From: Prosapia bicincta
Lineage: Eukaryota; Arthropoda; Insecta; Hemiptera; Cercopidae
Direction: 5' to 3'
DNA length: 64,000 nt
Assembly (NCBI GenBank): GCA_036971475.1
Contig: JBAIZL010000001.1
Span: 94,324,983-94,388,982 of the forward strand
A model generated the notes under the pieces. It worked only from the letters and a program-made list of their open reading frames with translations. It was not told where the DNA came from and did no database searches. Shown piece by piece: positions 1 to 12,574 of this stretch; the stretch's first letter is position 1; every line of letters begins with the position of its first letter. The translations under genes and the position numbers were made by a program.

Positions 1-565
1 AATTGCATCATTAAACCAGACCTTTTTCTCTTTGGTAGTCATCATTTTCTCAAATTCAACATCCTTCATAAGTTGTCTAATCTGTGGACCGATAAAGATG
101 CATTTTCTCAACTTCTCTCTTCATATTTAGGCTTGCATTCCTTGTTATTTGAAGTAGTGTCCCTCTTTTAAAAGTGCTTTGGAAAATTGCATCAGTTAAC
201 CATGCCTTATTCTCTTTGGTATTCATCGTTTTCTCAAAATCAACGTCCTTGATAAGTTTTCTAAACTGTAGAGCGATAAAGATGGCTTTTATCAACTTCT
301 GTCTTTATATTTAGGCTCACATAATTTGGTATTTGAAGCAGTCTCTCATTTAAAAGAGCATTGGGAAATTGAATCATTAAACCATGTCTTATTCTTTTGG
401 TATTCATCATTTTCTCAAAGTTAGCGTCCTTCTAAAGTTTTCTAATTTGTAGAACGATAAAGATGCCTTCATTCAACTTCTCTTGTCATACTTAGGCTTG
501 CATTTTTAGGTATTTGTTGTAGTCTCTCTCTTTTGAAAGAGCTTTGGTAAATTGCATCATTAAAC
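1..565 (-). repeat. 183-bp tandem repeat derived from a coding exon
   Basis: Three units plus a fourth start, at about 2, 186, 368 and 551, so the period is 182-184 bp (61 codons). Read on the minus strand each unit gives related peptide text, with GPQIR-like and LIKDVDFEKTMNTKE-like stretches. These resemble a segment that follows the region encoded at 549-1169 in the same arthropod protein family. The repeat therefore looks like amplification of part of that gene remnant, not an independent satellite. Units carry frameshifts and stops. The array is cut by the left window edge. Confidence 0.75.
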
Positions 566-1169
566 GTAATGTAATGTGCCGAGGGAAGTAACAGATCTTC
601 CCTTTGTGTAAGGTTTCCATTGACAGTATTTTTTGTCCCAACATTTAAATCTTTTCTAGTAAGTAAGATAGTCGTTGTCCAGATAACGTCATACATTCCA
701 CCATTCTTTAGCATACTCCGATGTTACAGCAATAAACCAGTGAGCCTTTTTCTTCAAAAGAAATTTCTTTCTGTGCCTATACCGTGATAATGACATTCCA
801 TAAGCTAGAATATATTTAGCTGTAAGACTGGATCCAAGTAACTGAGCTGCTTCCTTTGAGAAATCTAAGTCTCGATTCAGGTCGTTGAACTGACACTGGG
901 TGAAGAGTTGTGGCACAGATTCGTTGTCACTCGGACCAATACTCATTAGGAATTGAAGAATTGCCATGTTCAGGATTCGAGTTGACAATAATTTTTCCCA
1001 CAACTTCAGGTGGAACAGGGATTTGAAATGATTCATCATGTGGAACTGGTCTCAAAGCTGAAGGAATATTGGGATGAGTTGTGTTCTGCTTTTTACCAAC
1101 CAGGCAACCTTGGCATGTAAGCTCTCCCAAAAGCTCACCCCCTTGCACTCTATTATTTGTTATGATCAT
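549..1169 (-). pseudogene. Remnant of a multicopy arthropod mobile-element-associated protein
   Basis: Minus-strand frames give, in order, a segment with RPVPHDES and IPVPPEVVGK, then a segment with QFNDLNRDL, AAQLLGSSL and YRHRKKF, then one with RKDLNVGTKNTVNG and LLLPSAH. I recognise these as pieces of an uncharacterised protein family found in many copies in arthropod genomes; its usual text has FNDLVRDLNL, ELLGSRL and LLPPLHIKLG at these positions. The function of the family is not known to me. At least two frame changes and a deletion of the central part (between about 720 and 700) separate the pieces, so it cannot be expressed as one protein. The next downstream part of the family is what the 183-bp repeat at 1-565 is made of. 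Confidence 0.6.
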
Positions 1170-2268
1170 GGACTACCCTTTCAAGTTATTACCAAGTAGA
1201 GGTATTTATTCTAAAATTCCATTCTCATATTTATTCTTAGAGTCGTCTTTATTATTAATATTTTAGATTTTAAGTTTATTGGCTGGAATATTGACATTTG
1301 AGCTTATCCTACTATCTAGTCCAATATATCTGCATATATATTCCTTTATTTCTGGGACCTTGCATCAGAAATTAACTTCATTTGAATTTAACATTACATT
1401 TACATGCTCGTTTTGTAGAAACTATTCTTAATGCATTTACTGTAATAACAAGCTATAGAAATGTACATAACAAATTTATTCATTTTAATTTAACATTATA
1501 ATTATGTCCCTTTTATACACAAGTCTGTTATAAAGTTCTAATAACAGAGTAAATCATTTTCCTTTTATCGATTGTCATTAGTAAGAATAATTTAAGTAAA
1601 GTATTAATTTCAACACCATAGCAACACATTGACAAAACTGCAATGGTAAAAATGTATGTAAATTATAGATGCACTTGTCCATGACATTCATTGCTTATTG
1701 TAATATGGTATTAATCAAAGGCAGACAGTGACATTTTTTTTTTAAATAATAAAGTGTGGATGTCCTAGGTTAATTAGATAATACTATATTTGAATTGATA
1801 ATTTTCAGAATCTCTAGATAAAAAAATATTTATACAAATTTATTTGTACTTGTATTTATGAAATAGTGTATCACTTAATTTGTAGTAAAAGGTTGATCTG
1901 TTTTCATATAAATAATTTTACATGACAAATCAAGTACAAAAAATCTAGTTGTGCTGTATAATTCAAGGCAACTATTCTAATCTAGTTATATGTGTGTGCT
2001 TGCGTGTTGCATACAGTTTGTAGATATTGTATTTCTATATGATAGTTCAGTATGTCTTGTTAAATGTGTGATTTATTTAGCCAGTATAAACCCCAGTGCC
2101 TTTTTACCATTTTTTTTAGATATTGGATATTAGCTTAGATTTTGTAAATCGGTCTTTTGCGCTCAGGCTTGTAGGGTAATGTTAACATTTTATGGATCCC
2201 ACAATCATGTCTCTTTATGTTAATTATTTTATTTTTCTAATAAAAGAAAATAATTTTGAACTTTTTAA
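1170..2268. other. AT-rich unassigned DNA
   Basis: No open frame of note, no homology I recognise and no clear repeat. The only structure is scattered A/T homopolymer. Confidence 0.6.
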
Positions 2269-2276
2269 ACTAGACC

Positions 2277-2642
2277 GGGGTCTCCAACCTACGGCCCACA
2301 GGCCACATCCGAACAGATTTTTTCCGCCCCATGGAAATCTAGCATACTGAAAAAAATATTTGGTAATATATTTCCTTTTAAGCATTTTTATCATTAAATA
2401 TGAGTACAGTACTCGTCTCTCACTTGCCCCTTCTTTTCTCTATAAGTGGAAAGCAAACAAGCTGTAAACAAGTAAAAAACTAAGGAAGAAAATCTCTAAA
2501 ACCAACACTGAGCTCTTGATTAGAAAAAAAAACGTCGTGGGTGCATAAGGGTGGGGGGTGCTAGACTTTCTGCCCTGAAATATTGTCTCTCCTCCAAAAG
2601 TTTTCGATGTGGCCCTTGAGTAAAAAAGGTTGGAGACCCCTG
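2277..2642. mobile_element. Non-autonomous hAT element (366 bp)
   Basis: The left end reads cggggtctccaacct and the right end, reverse-complemented, caggggtctccaacct, the CAGGGGTCTCCAACC type of hAT terminal repeat. The element is flanked by a perfect 8-bp target duplication, aactagac, at 2269-2276 and 2643-2650. 8-bp duplications are diagnostic of hAT insertion. The inside has no transposase and is a short MITE-like derivative. The left end has lost one base of the terminal CAG. Confidence 0.9.
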
Positions 2643-2710
2643 AACTAGACAATAGCTACTGTAAATTTGAAAAAAATTATACTTAATAAATAAGTTTCAA
2701 TGTGATAAGC

Positions 2711-3079
2711 CAGGGGTTCTCAAACTGGTACGCGTGCTGCTGAGGGTAAGCAAAAATTGTCAGAAGCAGATTATTGAAAAATTAAACCATTTTTATTTCT
2801 TTCTGTTTCGTAATCACACAAGGCTATGGTTTAATAGAGTCTGTCCATGGATTGAACTATCATGTGTAAAAATATTGAGCTAAAAATTGAGGAAAGAAGC
2901 AAGATCGTTAATTTCTCATTAATTTTTTGTAATGCTTTTCAAATATATTTCCAAATGTATTGTGTTTTTTATGTATAAAGTATTTTTAATTTACCCCCCC
3001 CCCCCCAATAATAAAGGGGTGCGCACAATTTTAATTTTTCATTAGGGGTACAGTTTTTTAAAAAGATTGAGAACCCCTG
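2711..3079. mobile_element. Second non-autonomous hAT element (369 bp)
   Basis: Ends are caggggttctcaaact on the left and, reverse-complemented, caggggttctcaatct on the right. Flanks are tgataagc (2703-2710) and tgatatgc (3080-3087), an 8-bp target duplication with one difference. No coding capacity. A poly-C run lies near 2995-3007. The terminal sequence differs from the neighbour at 2277-2642, so this is a different hAT subfamily. Confidence 0.88.
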
Positions 3080-3087
3080 TGATATGC

Positions 3088-3680
3088 TACTTGGTAGTTA
3101 TTATGATGTAAGATTGTTATTTGATTAGTGAATAGATTTGTTATATAGACTATTTTACACATAAGCACTAGAAACATACCTTAAGCAAACTATCTGGCAA
3201 GTAACTTTTAGTTACATGGCTGTTATGAGATTTATTTAGCAGCACGCAACATTTCCAAATATAGATAAAAAATATGATACTATATTGGTGAATGTAATGA
3301 AATGTTGATATCTTTAATTTTTGTATTTGAGAACCTCTATTATCCTACAACATATATTGCAATGTTTGATGCTCAGTGAGTCTGTGCAAGTTGTATATTG
3401 TATATGCTTAGAGGCTGGAAAACCTATATTATAAAAATATTCTGTGGAGTTTAAGTCACACTAGTTACATCCTACCAGTTATAGGGTAAAATGGTTGTAA
3501 TGAAGGTGATTGGGAAGTATGACTCTATTATTGTCTAAATATTCCTTTTAATAAGATTATACATCTGATCTTTGTCTCTATTTTTGTCATGTATTGTTTT
3601 GGAATATTCTACATTGCAGCTAATTTTTTTTTTACTGGTTTGAAATTTATATTTGCATAATTGTGTATAGTGTAAAGAGT
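3088..3680. other. AT-rich unassigned DNA
   Basis: Nothing recognised between the hAT derivative and the TTAA-flanked element. Confidence 0.5.
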
Positions 3681-4740
3681 TTAACACATTCAGCATGGCG
3701 GCGATATTGGAGATCTCATCAAAATACTGTCTGTTTTTTCGCTAACTTCCACTTTTGATGGCAGTGGAATGCTATGCGAGTTGCATAGCTTGTCGTTGCA
3801 TCTAATTTTCTTGCCCGTTGTTTTCATCTCAATAATTTTATTTCTACCCTATACAGGTTTATTGGGTACCTCAAAACATTGTATTGGACATTAAAAATAT
3901 TGTTTTATTTATCGGGTCACAATTAAAAAAAATAAATACAAATGATAAGATACTGTATGACAAATAATAAAACTCAATAAAAAAGACAGAGAAAAAAAGA
4001 TAATTTACATAAAAATCTAAAGTACCTACTACTATAATATATTACATACTCAAATTAACCACTCAACTTTTAACTCGGAATGTTTGTTTCTGTTTATGAC
4101 ATGTGTTTCACAAAGCCATAGAGATCGATAATGTAAACGCAGACATAGATAATGCATATATCACATCCGACACTATTTATAGCCGAGATAAGCTGACATT
4201 TGTTTACTACAATCTTATGATGACACAGGTTTTCTGGTGTCCAAGCATTTTATCAATGACTCTTATTTACAGTAGTCTGTTCCCACCTCGAGTAAGTTCA
4301 TTCACTCTAATAGGACAGTTATCGTTTATTCTTGCATTATTTCAGAAAGCTTAGTTTATTTTTTTATTCATTTTTTTTACCGGATATTTTGCAGCGTTAA
4401 GTGGTTCAAACTAAAAAAAACATTAAAATATAAAAGTTAAACCACTGTTCATAAAACTCCCTGAAGCATTGTTTCAGTTGAAGCATCAAAAGTTAACTTG
4501 GGATGGTCGGATTTAAAAACGACTCTGGCACAATGTTCTCCAAACTCTTCTGAAGCACTGATGTAAAAATCAAACCTTTATGCAAACACTTATCGACACT
4601 AGAGAAGTTTTAATTAGAGTGGGAGTGAGCATGCCGGTGAGCTCGCCGTCTCTCACAAGGGAAGCTTCACCGGCATGCTCTTAGTGCTTCGTAAGGGAAC
4701 CCATAGCGCGCCGGTTCGCTAGCTGTGCTGAACGTGTTAA
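3681..4740. mobile_element. piggyBac-like non-autonomous element (TTAA-flanked)
   Basis: TTAA stands at both ends (3681-3684 and 4737-4740). The adjoining termini are an imperfect inverted repeat: cacattcagca on the left, cacgttcagca on the right after reverse complement. TTAA duplication with short inverted termini is the piggyBac signature. No transposase homology is visible in the 1.05-kb interior. A subterminal hairpin near the right end pairs gagcatgccggtga (4627-4640) with its reverse complement (4667-4680), 26 bases apart. The 83-codon frame at 4103-4354 has no recognisable homology and I treat it as chance. Confidence 0.72.
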
Positions 4741-5179
4741 TAACTATTGTTAGAAACAATTTATGACATTCAGATCAACTAAATCTTTAAAATAAATTTT
4801 TTTTTTAAAAACTTTAAATGGATATCTGTTCAATAATAGCTTTATGTTACATTAAGCACTAAGTAGTAGCAGATTTAAAGTTTTCTCAAAAATAGTGTAT
4901 TAAAAAGTTTTTAAATACAGAAATATCTCTACTCAGGAGTTTACTGCTTTAAAGTTAATATTCGATAGATTGTAATAAGAGAAAGTATATTCTGACGTGA
5001 ATGTGTAAAATGTTGTAACAACAGTATTCTATTTCAAAATTACAGCATAAGTCGCTGGACAATGAACAATTTGTCGTTTAATTTAGTTTTAATATTATGA
5101 ATAATAGTAGTAAAAGCTAATGTACAATTATTTTGTTGTTTGTTGCATTCAAGTATCAAGTGACATACTTCTCATAAGT
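4741..5179. other. AT-rich spacer
   Basis: No gene or repeat recognised between the two TTAA-type elements. Confidence 0.5.
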
Positions 5180-5308
5180 TTAACACATTTACTGCGAGCA
5201 GTAACCAGCCCGATACAGTGCTACAAGTCATTTATTCTAAAATGGTGCCAGTGTATGTCTATTGTGTGCCCTGGTAGTGGTAGCTACTGATAGCAGCAAA
5301 CGTGTGAA
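5180..5308. mobile_element. Short piggyBac-like MITE (129 bp)
   Basis: Starts ttaacacatttactgc and ends gcagcaaacgtgtgaa, whose reverse complement is ttcacacgtttgctgc. The right TTAA has become TGAA. The termini resemble those at 3681-4740 (ttaacac then an A/G-t-t-c/t-a core), so both may belong to one TTAA-inserting family. Too short to encode anything. Confidence 0.55.
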
Positions 5309-5992
5309 GGATTAATAAACTTTTGAAGTCTAACCATTTTAAATAGTTACCTTAACACTATTGAATTATTTGATTACTCATTGAATTAATTGGAACATTC
5401 AGTATATAACAACAACCTTGACATTCCACAAAATTTATTGGTAAAATACTTATAAATATTTTGTCAGTAGTTGATATTTCTTTGTTCTTTATAACTTCGC
5501 ACCCCATTGGTAATGATGCATTTAATTTTTGGCTGGGGAGATTCGGCTGGTACCGGAAATCCTGTGGTATCAGACAGATGATGCCGCACAATCTTATCGA
5601 AAGGCGTCATTTAAAAGCCGAAAATGCAAGAAAAACAATGAAATTTGACTATAATGAAGCACAACAACCTATTGGAAAATCAAAATGAGTTTTTTAATGT
5701 TTTTATTGAGTTACTTACTGAATTTTCATATGGGCAATAAAAATTTAAACTCCTAGAAATTCCAAATTATTTTACACTTTTTAGTTCGTTTAAAAACATG
5801 ATACTAAGAAAGTTTTTCCCTTCAAATTATTATTTCACATATGTTATTATGATGGATAGACTATTACAAAAGGATATAGCATTTTATAATATTTTTGAAG
5901 CTATGTAAAAATAAGTTGTGATTTTATTTTAACTGTATTCAATTGTTTTATGTAAAAGGCAGACCAGAATACTTAGCTGATAATAAAATATA
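5309..5992. other. Unassigned spacer
   Basis: AT-rich. Two overlapping frames on opposite strands at 5358-5688 have no recognisable homology. Confidence 0.5.
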
Positions 5993-7703
5993 CAGTGTAA
6001 CCCCTCAAATCCGAACTAATTGGGCTATAGCCTGTTCGGATTTGGAAAGGTACGGATTTGCCGAAAAAGTTTGGATTTCGGAATTGCTGTGTATTTTGCA
6101 TATGACAGAAGTGCGTTTTTTTTATTAACGAACAATATTAGAGCATTCATTACATATTTCTGTATCAATACTGTACTGTAGACCTTCATTCAAGAAAAAT
6201 ATTGTAGCATAAGTCTATTCCATTCTTTTACATTTAATGGATGTGTCTGTTTATAAATGATAGCTTTAAGTAGTTTGCTGTATTGTAGCCTATTAATAGA
6301 ATTGCTAGACGAATTAACAGATTTGAATTCATCTGAAAATTACTCACCCCAGCAAGTGTATAATGCAAGAAGGGATTGAATTTTAAAGCCCTTCCCACCA
6401 AAAGTCTTACTTCTAAAGAGGAATCTTCTGCACCAGGCTTTTAAACGAGCTAACAGCGTCTCACAGTTTTAGCCTGCAGTGACGCAGCGGGAACAAATAG
6501 GCTACCATTAATAGTGATTGGAAAATCCGCCAAGCCATGCGCTGTTAAAAATATGAACTTGAATGCTCTCTCTGTTCATTACAGAAATCAGTGTAAGGTG
6601 TGGACGACTGGTAATATTTTCCAGGAGTGGTTCAAAAATGAACTTGTTCCCTCCTGTGATTGTTTCAGTGACAAAAATTAATGAAAAAAATGGACTGTCA
6701 CCAAAAGCTCTACTTTTGATAGACAATGCTCCTTCACATACTTTAGACATGCAGTTGTTATGTAAAGACAAAAGCAATTTTTCTCCCACCTAACATGACA
6801 TCGTTACTTCAGCGTATGGATCAAGGTGTGCTGCAGATCATAAAACTGAGGTACAGAAAAAAAGCTTCTGCAAACATTAATTGAAGATAATTGTTCTCTT
6901 TCTATTCCAGAAAAACTTGAAAGACGATTACAGTAAAGGATGTAATTTACTGGGTAGCTGAGTCCTGGAATAATATCAGTAACACTTTACTGCAGAAATC
7001 TTGGAAGAAGCTCTGGCCTAGCCTCAAATTTGTGGAAACACCACTTAGAACCCGGGATGATGAAACTGAACTCCTTCAACTCATTCAAAGAGTACCAGAA
7101 TGTGAAGATGCTGAAGAAAGTTGTCTGAAAGAGTGGACAGCACTAGGTAACAATGAAGAATATACCGAGCTTTACATGGTGTCTATGGTCCAGGATCAAT
7201 TTGATGACAGCGAGGAAAAAGATGCCACTACGAATGCTGTTACTTATGCCGATGCTGCCGCCACTCTCGACATTGCGTCGCTCTACGTAAACCAACATGC
7301 AGCTGCAACACCCAATGATGTTATGCTAATGCGACGGTGGCGCAACATCACATCCTCGGGTAGGTTTACGTCTCTTCGCCAGATGAAGATTACTGATTGT
7401 AAATGAAAAATATAGTTAAAATGTTCATGTCTTTTCTTTTTAAATGAAACATATGGTTTAGTGTTTGTTTTTTTTTAATTTTTAATTTGCTGTCAACAAA
7501 TTCTATGTTAATGAAGTGATACAGTAGTACAGTAAATGCCTTTATATTATATCATGTTTTTACAGTGTCAATTCCTATATATTACACATCTCAGTCCTGT
7601 TTTACGTAGGTAGCAAACTTTCAGTACATACTTTATTAAATTTTAGATACTTTTTTAAATTTGGTTTTCATCAAATCATGTTCGGAATTGAGGGGTTCTA
7701 GTG
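5993..7703 (+). mobile_element. Tigger/pogo-type Tc1-mariner element
   Basis: The left end is cagtgtaacccctcaaatcc and the right end, reverse-complemented, cactagaacccctcaattcc, each abutting a TA dinucleotide (5991-5992 and 7704-7705). TA duplication with CAGT...AACCCC termini is typical of pogo/Tigger elements. The interior encodes a decayed jerky-like DDE transposase on the plus strand (separate entry). The element is 1.71 kb. The 5' part that would hold the CENPB-type DNA-binding domain is missing or unrecognisable between about 6030 and 6300. Confidence 0.9.
6306..7406 (+). pseudogene. Jerky/Tigger-like DDE transposase, 5'-deleted and broken
   Basis: The catalytic half of a pogo-superfamily transposase is readable across several frames. 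In order: a YSPQQVYNA segment just before the first catalytic aspartate (that residue is spoiled: NARRD instead of NADET); KALPTKSLTSKEE; LTVLACSDAAGTNRLPLIVIGKSAKP near 6460-6535; VWTTGNIFQEWF; then LLLIDNAPSH, carrying the second aspartate, at about 6707-6736; MDQGV, with the third, near 6818; and ESWNNI and KSWKKLWPSLK near 6960-7020. The last 124 codons (7032-7406) are a clean frame ending KITDCK, comparable to the KQTKITDFF-type C-terminus of jerky-like proteins. At least two stops and two frameshifts lie upstream, and no DNA-binding domain remains. No function is expected. Confidence 0.88.
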
Positions 7704-7705
7704 TA

Positions 7706-8194
7706 TTTCTAAGTCTGTGTATTTCTTAATTTTAAAATTTTCTTTTATTTGTTTATTTCTATAAACAAAATATGTATAGGAATAATTTGTTTATAAGTTA
7801 TAAAAGACTACATCGTTTGTTCAGACAAATAAAATGACAAATTAATTTTATTTTCACAGTATATCACAGGCTTTAGGTCTGGAATCAATTGAAATAAACA
7901 TTCCTTACATACATTCCTTTCTTCAGATTCTATGTACTATCTACTTTTTGTATAGATATAAGTTTTGTATTAGAATGATTTCTTTAATGTAAATATTTAG
8001 TATTTAATGAGCTTTATGTACATTTTTTTTACTTAAACGATAATTTTAATACACATTGTAAAAATAAATATACTTTCTTGTGTGAGACCTATATTCAAAC
8101 CTTGTTTTTTTGGTTCCAACAAGAATTTACTGTATCATCTACCTTATGGGCATTACAAGTATGTATTTACTGAGTTGCAAAGCCATTCTCTTAG
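7706..8194. other. AT-rich unassigned DNA
   Basis: No feature recognised. Confidence 0.5.
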
Positions 8195-8630
8195 TATTTT
8201 CAGTTATGTTTTTGTAAGTTTGAAATAATCTATAACTTTGAAGGTTTTTGGAAATAAGCAACATGGTTTTCATGGTCTGTTTTTATTTATGAAACTTTTT
8301 TTATATTACTATATAATTCATTTCGAAAATTGGATAGACTTAAATAATTGCATAACAAATTGAATGCAAATGTCTTTCTAAAAATTCTTTTTTCTAATGC
8401 TTTCTAAAATATTATTTTCAGTTATGTTTTTGTAAGTTTGAAATAATCTATAACTTTGAAGGTTTTTGGAAATAAGCAACATGGTTTTCATGGTCTGTTT
8501 TTATTTATGAAACTTTTTTTATATTACTATATAATTCATTTCGAAAATTGGATAGACTTAAATAATTGCATAACAAATTGAATGCAAATGTCTTTCTAAA
8601 AATTCTTTTTTCTAATGCTTTCTAAAATAT
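8195..8630. repeat. Exact 218-bp tandem duplication
   Basis: The 218 bases from 8195 recur at 8413 with no difference that I could find. The copies abut directly. The unit is AT-rich with no coding content. Perfect identity indicates a very recent duplication or an assembly artefact. Confidence 0.9.
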
Positions 8631-8770
8631 TATATTTATTACATTTTCTATACAATCAATATTTTTGGAATGTTTAACAATATTATCAAATCAACAAACA
8701 TGTAATAAATGAAAACAAATTCTATAATTTTTATGGGGCAAAGCAGACACTTTTAACTATTAGTTTAGTT

Positions 8771-8935
8771 AAATTGTCCTAACTTTCACTACCCTAATGT
8801 TATGCCACAGTTGCTGTATCTATTTGAGTATTCTAACTCTCAGTTCCTTAATGTTACGTCGCACTTCCTGTATCTATTTGAATGTCCTAACTCTCAGTGC
8901 CCTAACATTATGCCTCAGTTTCAGTGTTAAAACAG
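8771..8935. repeat. ~55-bp tandem repeat, three units
   Basis: Units contain ccctaatgttatgcc, gtatctatttga and cctaactctcag with several substitutions between copies. Diverged, short array with no coding content. Confidence 0.7.
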
Positions 8936-9079
8936 TAGATCTACAAACCACTCGCTTTGCTTGACTCGCAAACCAGTTATTTTATTTATACAAATTTTAA
9001 ACTTAAGGAATGTAATTTGAAAACGAAAGTTTTTAAGATTTAACATTGAGATTTGATTAACTTGCCTTAATGTAATAGC

Positions 9080-9886
9080 CCAAGGGTTCCCAAAATATTT
9101 GGTACCACACCCCCTCTTGAAATGGAAGCCTCCCATGACCCCTCCACTTTATACAATAAATAAATGGTATAGCCATAAGAAAAAGAAACATATATATATA
9201 TATATATTTTGAAAACAATTTATTTTTTATACATACTTTCCTAAGAAATATGATACAACATTTCAAGTTTTAATCCCCAAGGTAAATTTTAATTGATCAA
9301 AGGGAAATCAATTAGTGAGATGGATGAGCTTGCATTGTTTTTACTAGCAAGCCCATTTGAGGTTGTATTTTATAGTAAGGGCACAACTTAAGTCATTACC
9401 AACATCAAGTTTGTTCATATAATTTGTTTTTCAGCAACAAATGCTGAAAATGTTTTTTCGCTTGTGTAGGTGTTTGAAAAAGGCAAGTATAATCGAAGAG
9501 CTGCGCGTGATACACTGTTTTAAGCGTTTTATCCAATATTGGTCCTTTGCGGCGCTGTTACCACATTGAACGGAAACATTCCTTTCGCGACACTTTTGAA
9601 TTATTATTTTTTTTTGAGCTGTCATGTTGATTTAATTTCCAGTTTACAAAATTTCCACAACGTTTACTTATATTTCTTTTATAAATGCATACATTTCATT
9701 TTAATTTTCTGAACATCATGGTCCATAAAATTAACTATGTAAAATAAAATCTGTGGTAAATTTAGTTTTAAATTTTTGATAAGCTCTGTATTTAAATTTT
9801 AACCAAATGAGAATTCATCTTGCTATTTTCTAACTAGTGTCATGCTCCCTAATTTGCTTCACGCCCCCCAGTTTGCGAATCTATGC
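9080..9886. mobile_element. Possible degenerate hAT element
   Basis: The left end reads caagggttcccaaa and is followed by C-rich text (ccacacccc, catgacccctcc). The right end has cacgccccccagtttgcgaat, resembling a decayed inverted version of a hAT terminus. No convincing 8-bp target duplication is visible and no transposase domain was recognised in the interior. A (TA)n run lies at 9188-9207. Confidence 0.35.
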
Positions 9887-10124
9887 AAATAGACAGTTTT
9901 ATCTTTCTGTACATACTCCTTATTTTTTCACAGATATCCCCAGGTAGTTCATCAAACGAAGGAACTTGCATTTGATAGTAACCAAAGACCTTATCTTTTT
10001 ACATTTGCTGTTTTTTAAACATAATATAAAACTACCCTGTCGACAAACAAAAACAAAGCACTGGGCGTGTAACACCCACCATATTGCTTCCTCCGATTAC
10101 TTTCTTCATATTATTGTAAATTAT
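9887..10124. other. Unassigned spacer at the edge of satellite A
   Basis: No gene recognised. Text from about 10105 onward is shared, inverted, with 61660-61745. Confidence 0.5.
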
Positions 10125-12574
10125 GTGGACCTACACAACCCATCTGAATTCTGTCAATCTTCGACCTAGTGTGGAACAGAGCTGTCGCAACGCGTCAAGT
10201 ATCCTGGAAATTTGACGAATTTTTACCCTTGACATTAGCGCTCTAATAATATAATTCTCAGCGGTCGTACAAAGTCCCACCTAGCGTCTGGTATCCTGGT
10301 AATTTGACGCCTTGTTTCCCTCGACATTACCGCTCTAATAACATAATCCAAAGCTGTCGTAACAAGATTCCTCTAGCGTTACGTATTTTGGAACTTAGAC
10401 TCCTTGTTTCCCTTGATATTACCTCTCTAATAACATAATCCAAAGAGGTTGTGACACGTCCTATCTAGCGTCACATATCCTGGAAATTTGACTCCTTGTT
10501 TCGCTTGACATTACCGTTCTAAATACATAATCCATAGCGATAGCAACACGGCGCATCTATTTTCACGTATCCTGGACATTTGATGCGTTGTTTCCCTTGA
10601 CATTACCGCTCTAATAACATGATATAAAGCGGTCCTAACTCGATGCATCTAGCGTCATAGATCCTGGAAATTAGACTCCTTGTTTCACTTGTCATTACCG
10701 TTCAAATAACATACACCATAGTAGTCGTAACAACCACATCTAACGTAAAGTATCCTGGAAATTTTATGCCTTGTTTCCCATGGCATTAGCGCTCTAATAA
10801 CTTGATACAAAACGGTCGTAACACAGCGCATCTTGCGTCACCAATCCTGGAAATTTGACGCATTGTGTCCCTTGACATTAGAGCTCTAATAACATAAGCC
10901 ATACTGGCCGTAACTCGGCGCATCTTGCGTCACGTATCCCGGGAATTTGCCTTGTTTTTCCTGATATTAGCGCTCAAATAGCATGATCCAAACCAGTGGT
11001 AACAGGGCGCCTCCAGAGTCACGGATCCTTGAAACTTGACTCCTTGTTTCCCTTGGTATATCCGCCCTGATTACAATCCATAGCGGTGGTAACATGGCGC
11101 ATCTAGTGTCACTTATCCTGGATATTTGACCTCTTGTTTCGTTTGACAATAGCGCTCTAAAACATGATCTAAAAGCGGTCGTAACATGACGCATCTAACG
11201 TAAAGTATCATGGACATTTGATGCCTGGTTTCCCTTGAGATTAGCGCTCTAATAACATGATCCAAAGCGGTCGTAACACGGCGCTTCTAACGTCAAGTAT
11301 ATTGGAAATTTAACCACTTGTTTCCTTTGGCATTAGCGCTCTAATAACATGATCCGAAGCAGTGGAAACACGGCGCCTCTAGAGTCACGTATCCTGGAAA
11401 TTTAACTTTGTGTTTTCCTTGACATTGCCGCTCTAATAACATGATCCAAAGCTGTCGCAACACTGCGCTTCTAGCGTCACGTACACTGGAAACTTGACTT
11501 GTTTCCCTTGACATTAGCGCTCTAGTAGCTTGATTCAAAGTAGTGGTAACACGACGCATCTAACGTCACCAATTCTGTAAATATGACACCTGATTTCTCT
11601 TGATATTAGCGCTCTAATAACATGATCCAAAGCAGTGGTAACACGGCGCATCTAGCGTCGCGTATCCTGGGTATTTGTTTCCTTTTTTCCCTTGTCATTA
11701 GCGCTCTAATAACATAGGCCTAATCCAAAAACTGTCGTAAGACGGCGCATCTAGCTTTACGTATCCTGGGCATTTGCCAAATTGTTTCCCTTAACATTAG
11801 TGCTCTAATAACATAATCCAAAGCAGTCGTAGCACGGCGCACCTAGTGTAACGTATCCTATAAATTTGACGCCATCTTTACCTTGACATTAGCGCTCAAA
11901 TAACATTGTCCAAAGAGGTCGTATCATGACGCACCTAGCGTCACGTATCCTGAAAATTTGACTCCTTATTTCTCTTGACATTACCTCTCTAATTACATGA
12001 TAATCTCTCTCTAATCTCATGTAACATAAGCAATCGTTACACGGCGCATCTAGCGTCTTGTATCCTGGAAGTTTGACGAATTTTTTTCTTTGACAATACT
12101 GCTCTATTAACATGATGCATAGTGGTCGTAACACGGCACATCTAACGTCACCAATTCTGGAAATATGACACCTGGTTTCTCTTGATATTAGCGCTCTAAT
12201 ACCATGACCAAAAGCAGTAGTAACACGGCGCATCTAGCGTCACGTATCCTGGATATTTGACTTCTTGTTTCCCTTGATATTAGTGCTCTAATAACATAAC
12301 CCAAAGCTGTCGTAACACGGCACATCTAGCGTTACGTATTCTTGGAGTTTGACGAATTGTTTTCTTTGACATTACTGCTCTAATAACATAATCCATAGCG
12401 AAGGTAACACGGCAAATCTAGCGTCACGTATCCTGGACATTTTACGAATGGTTTTCTTTGACATTACCGCACTAATAACAAGATCCAAAGCGGTCGTAAT
12501 ACGGCGCATTTAGCGTCACGTATCCTGGAAATTTGACTCCTTGTTTCCCTTGACACTAGTACTCTATTAACATA
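10125..12574 (+). repeat. Satellite family A, ~92-bp units
   Basis: About 26 units of 90-93 bp. Consensus landmarks are gcgctctaataacatgatcc, aaagcggtcgtaacacggcg, catctagcgtcacgtatcctgg and ttgtttcccttgacatta. Divergence between units is moderate and fairly even. The array is interrupted at 12583 by the composite hAT and continues at 19645. The left edge carries a non-repeated leader (acctacacaacccatctgaat then tagtgtggaaca) that recurs in inverted orientation at the edge of the related array near 61690. No coding capacity; the short minus-strand frames inside are by-products of the repeat. Confidence 0.92.
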
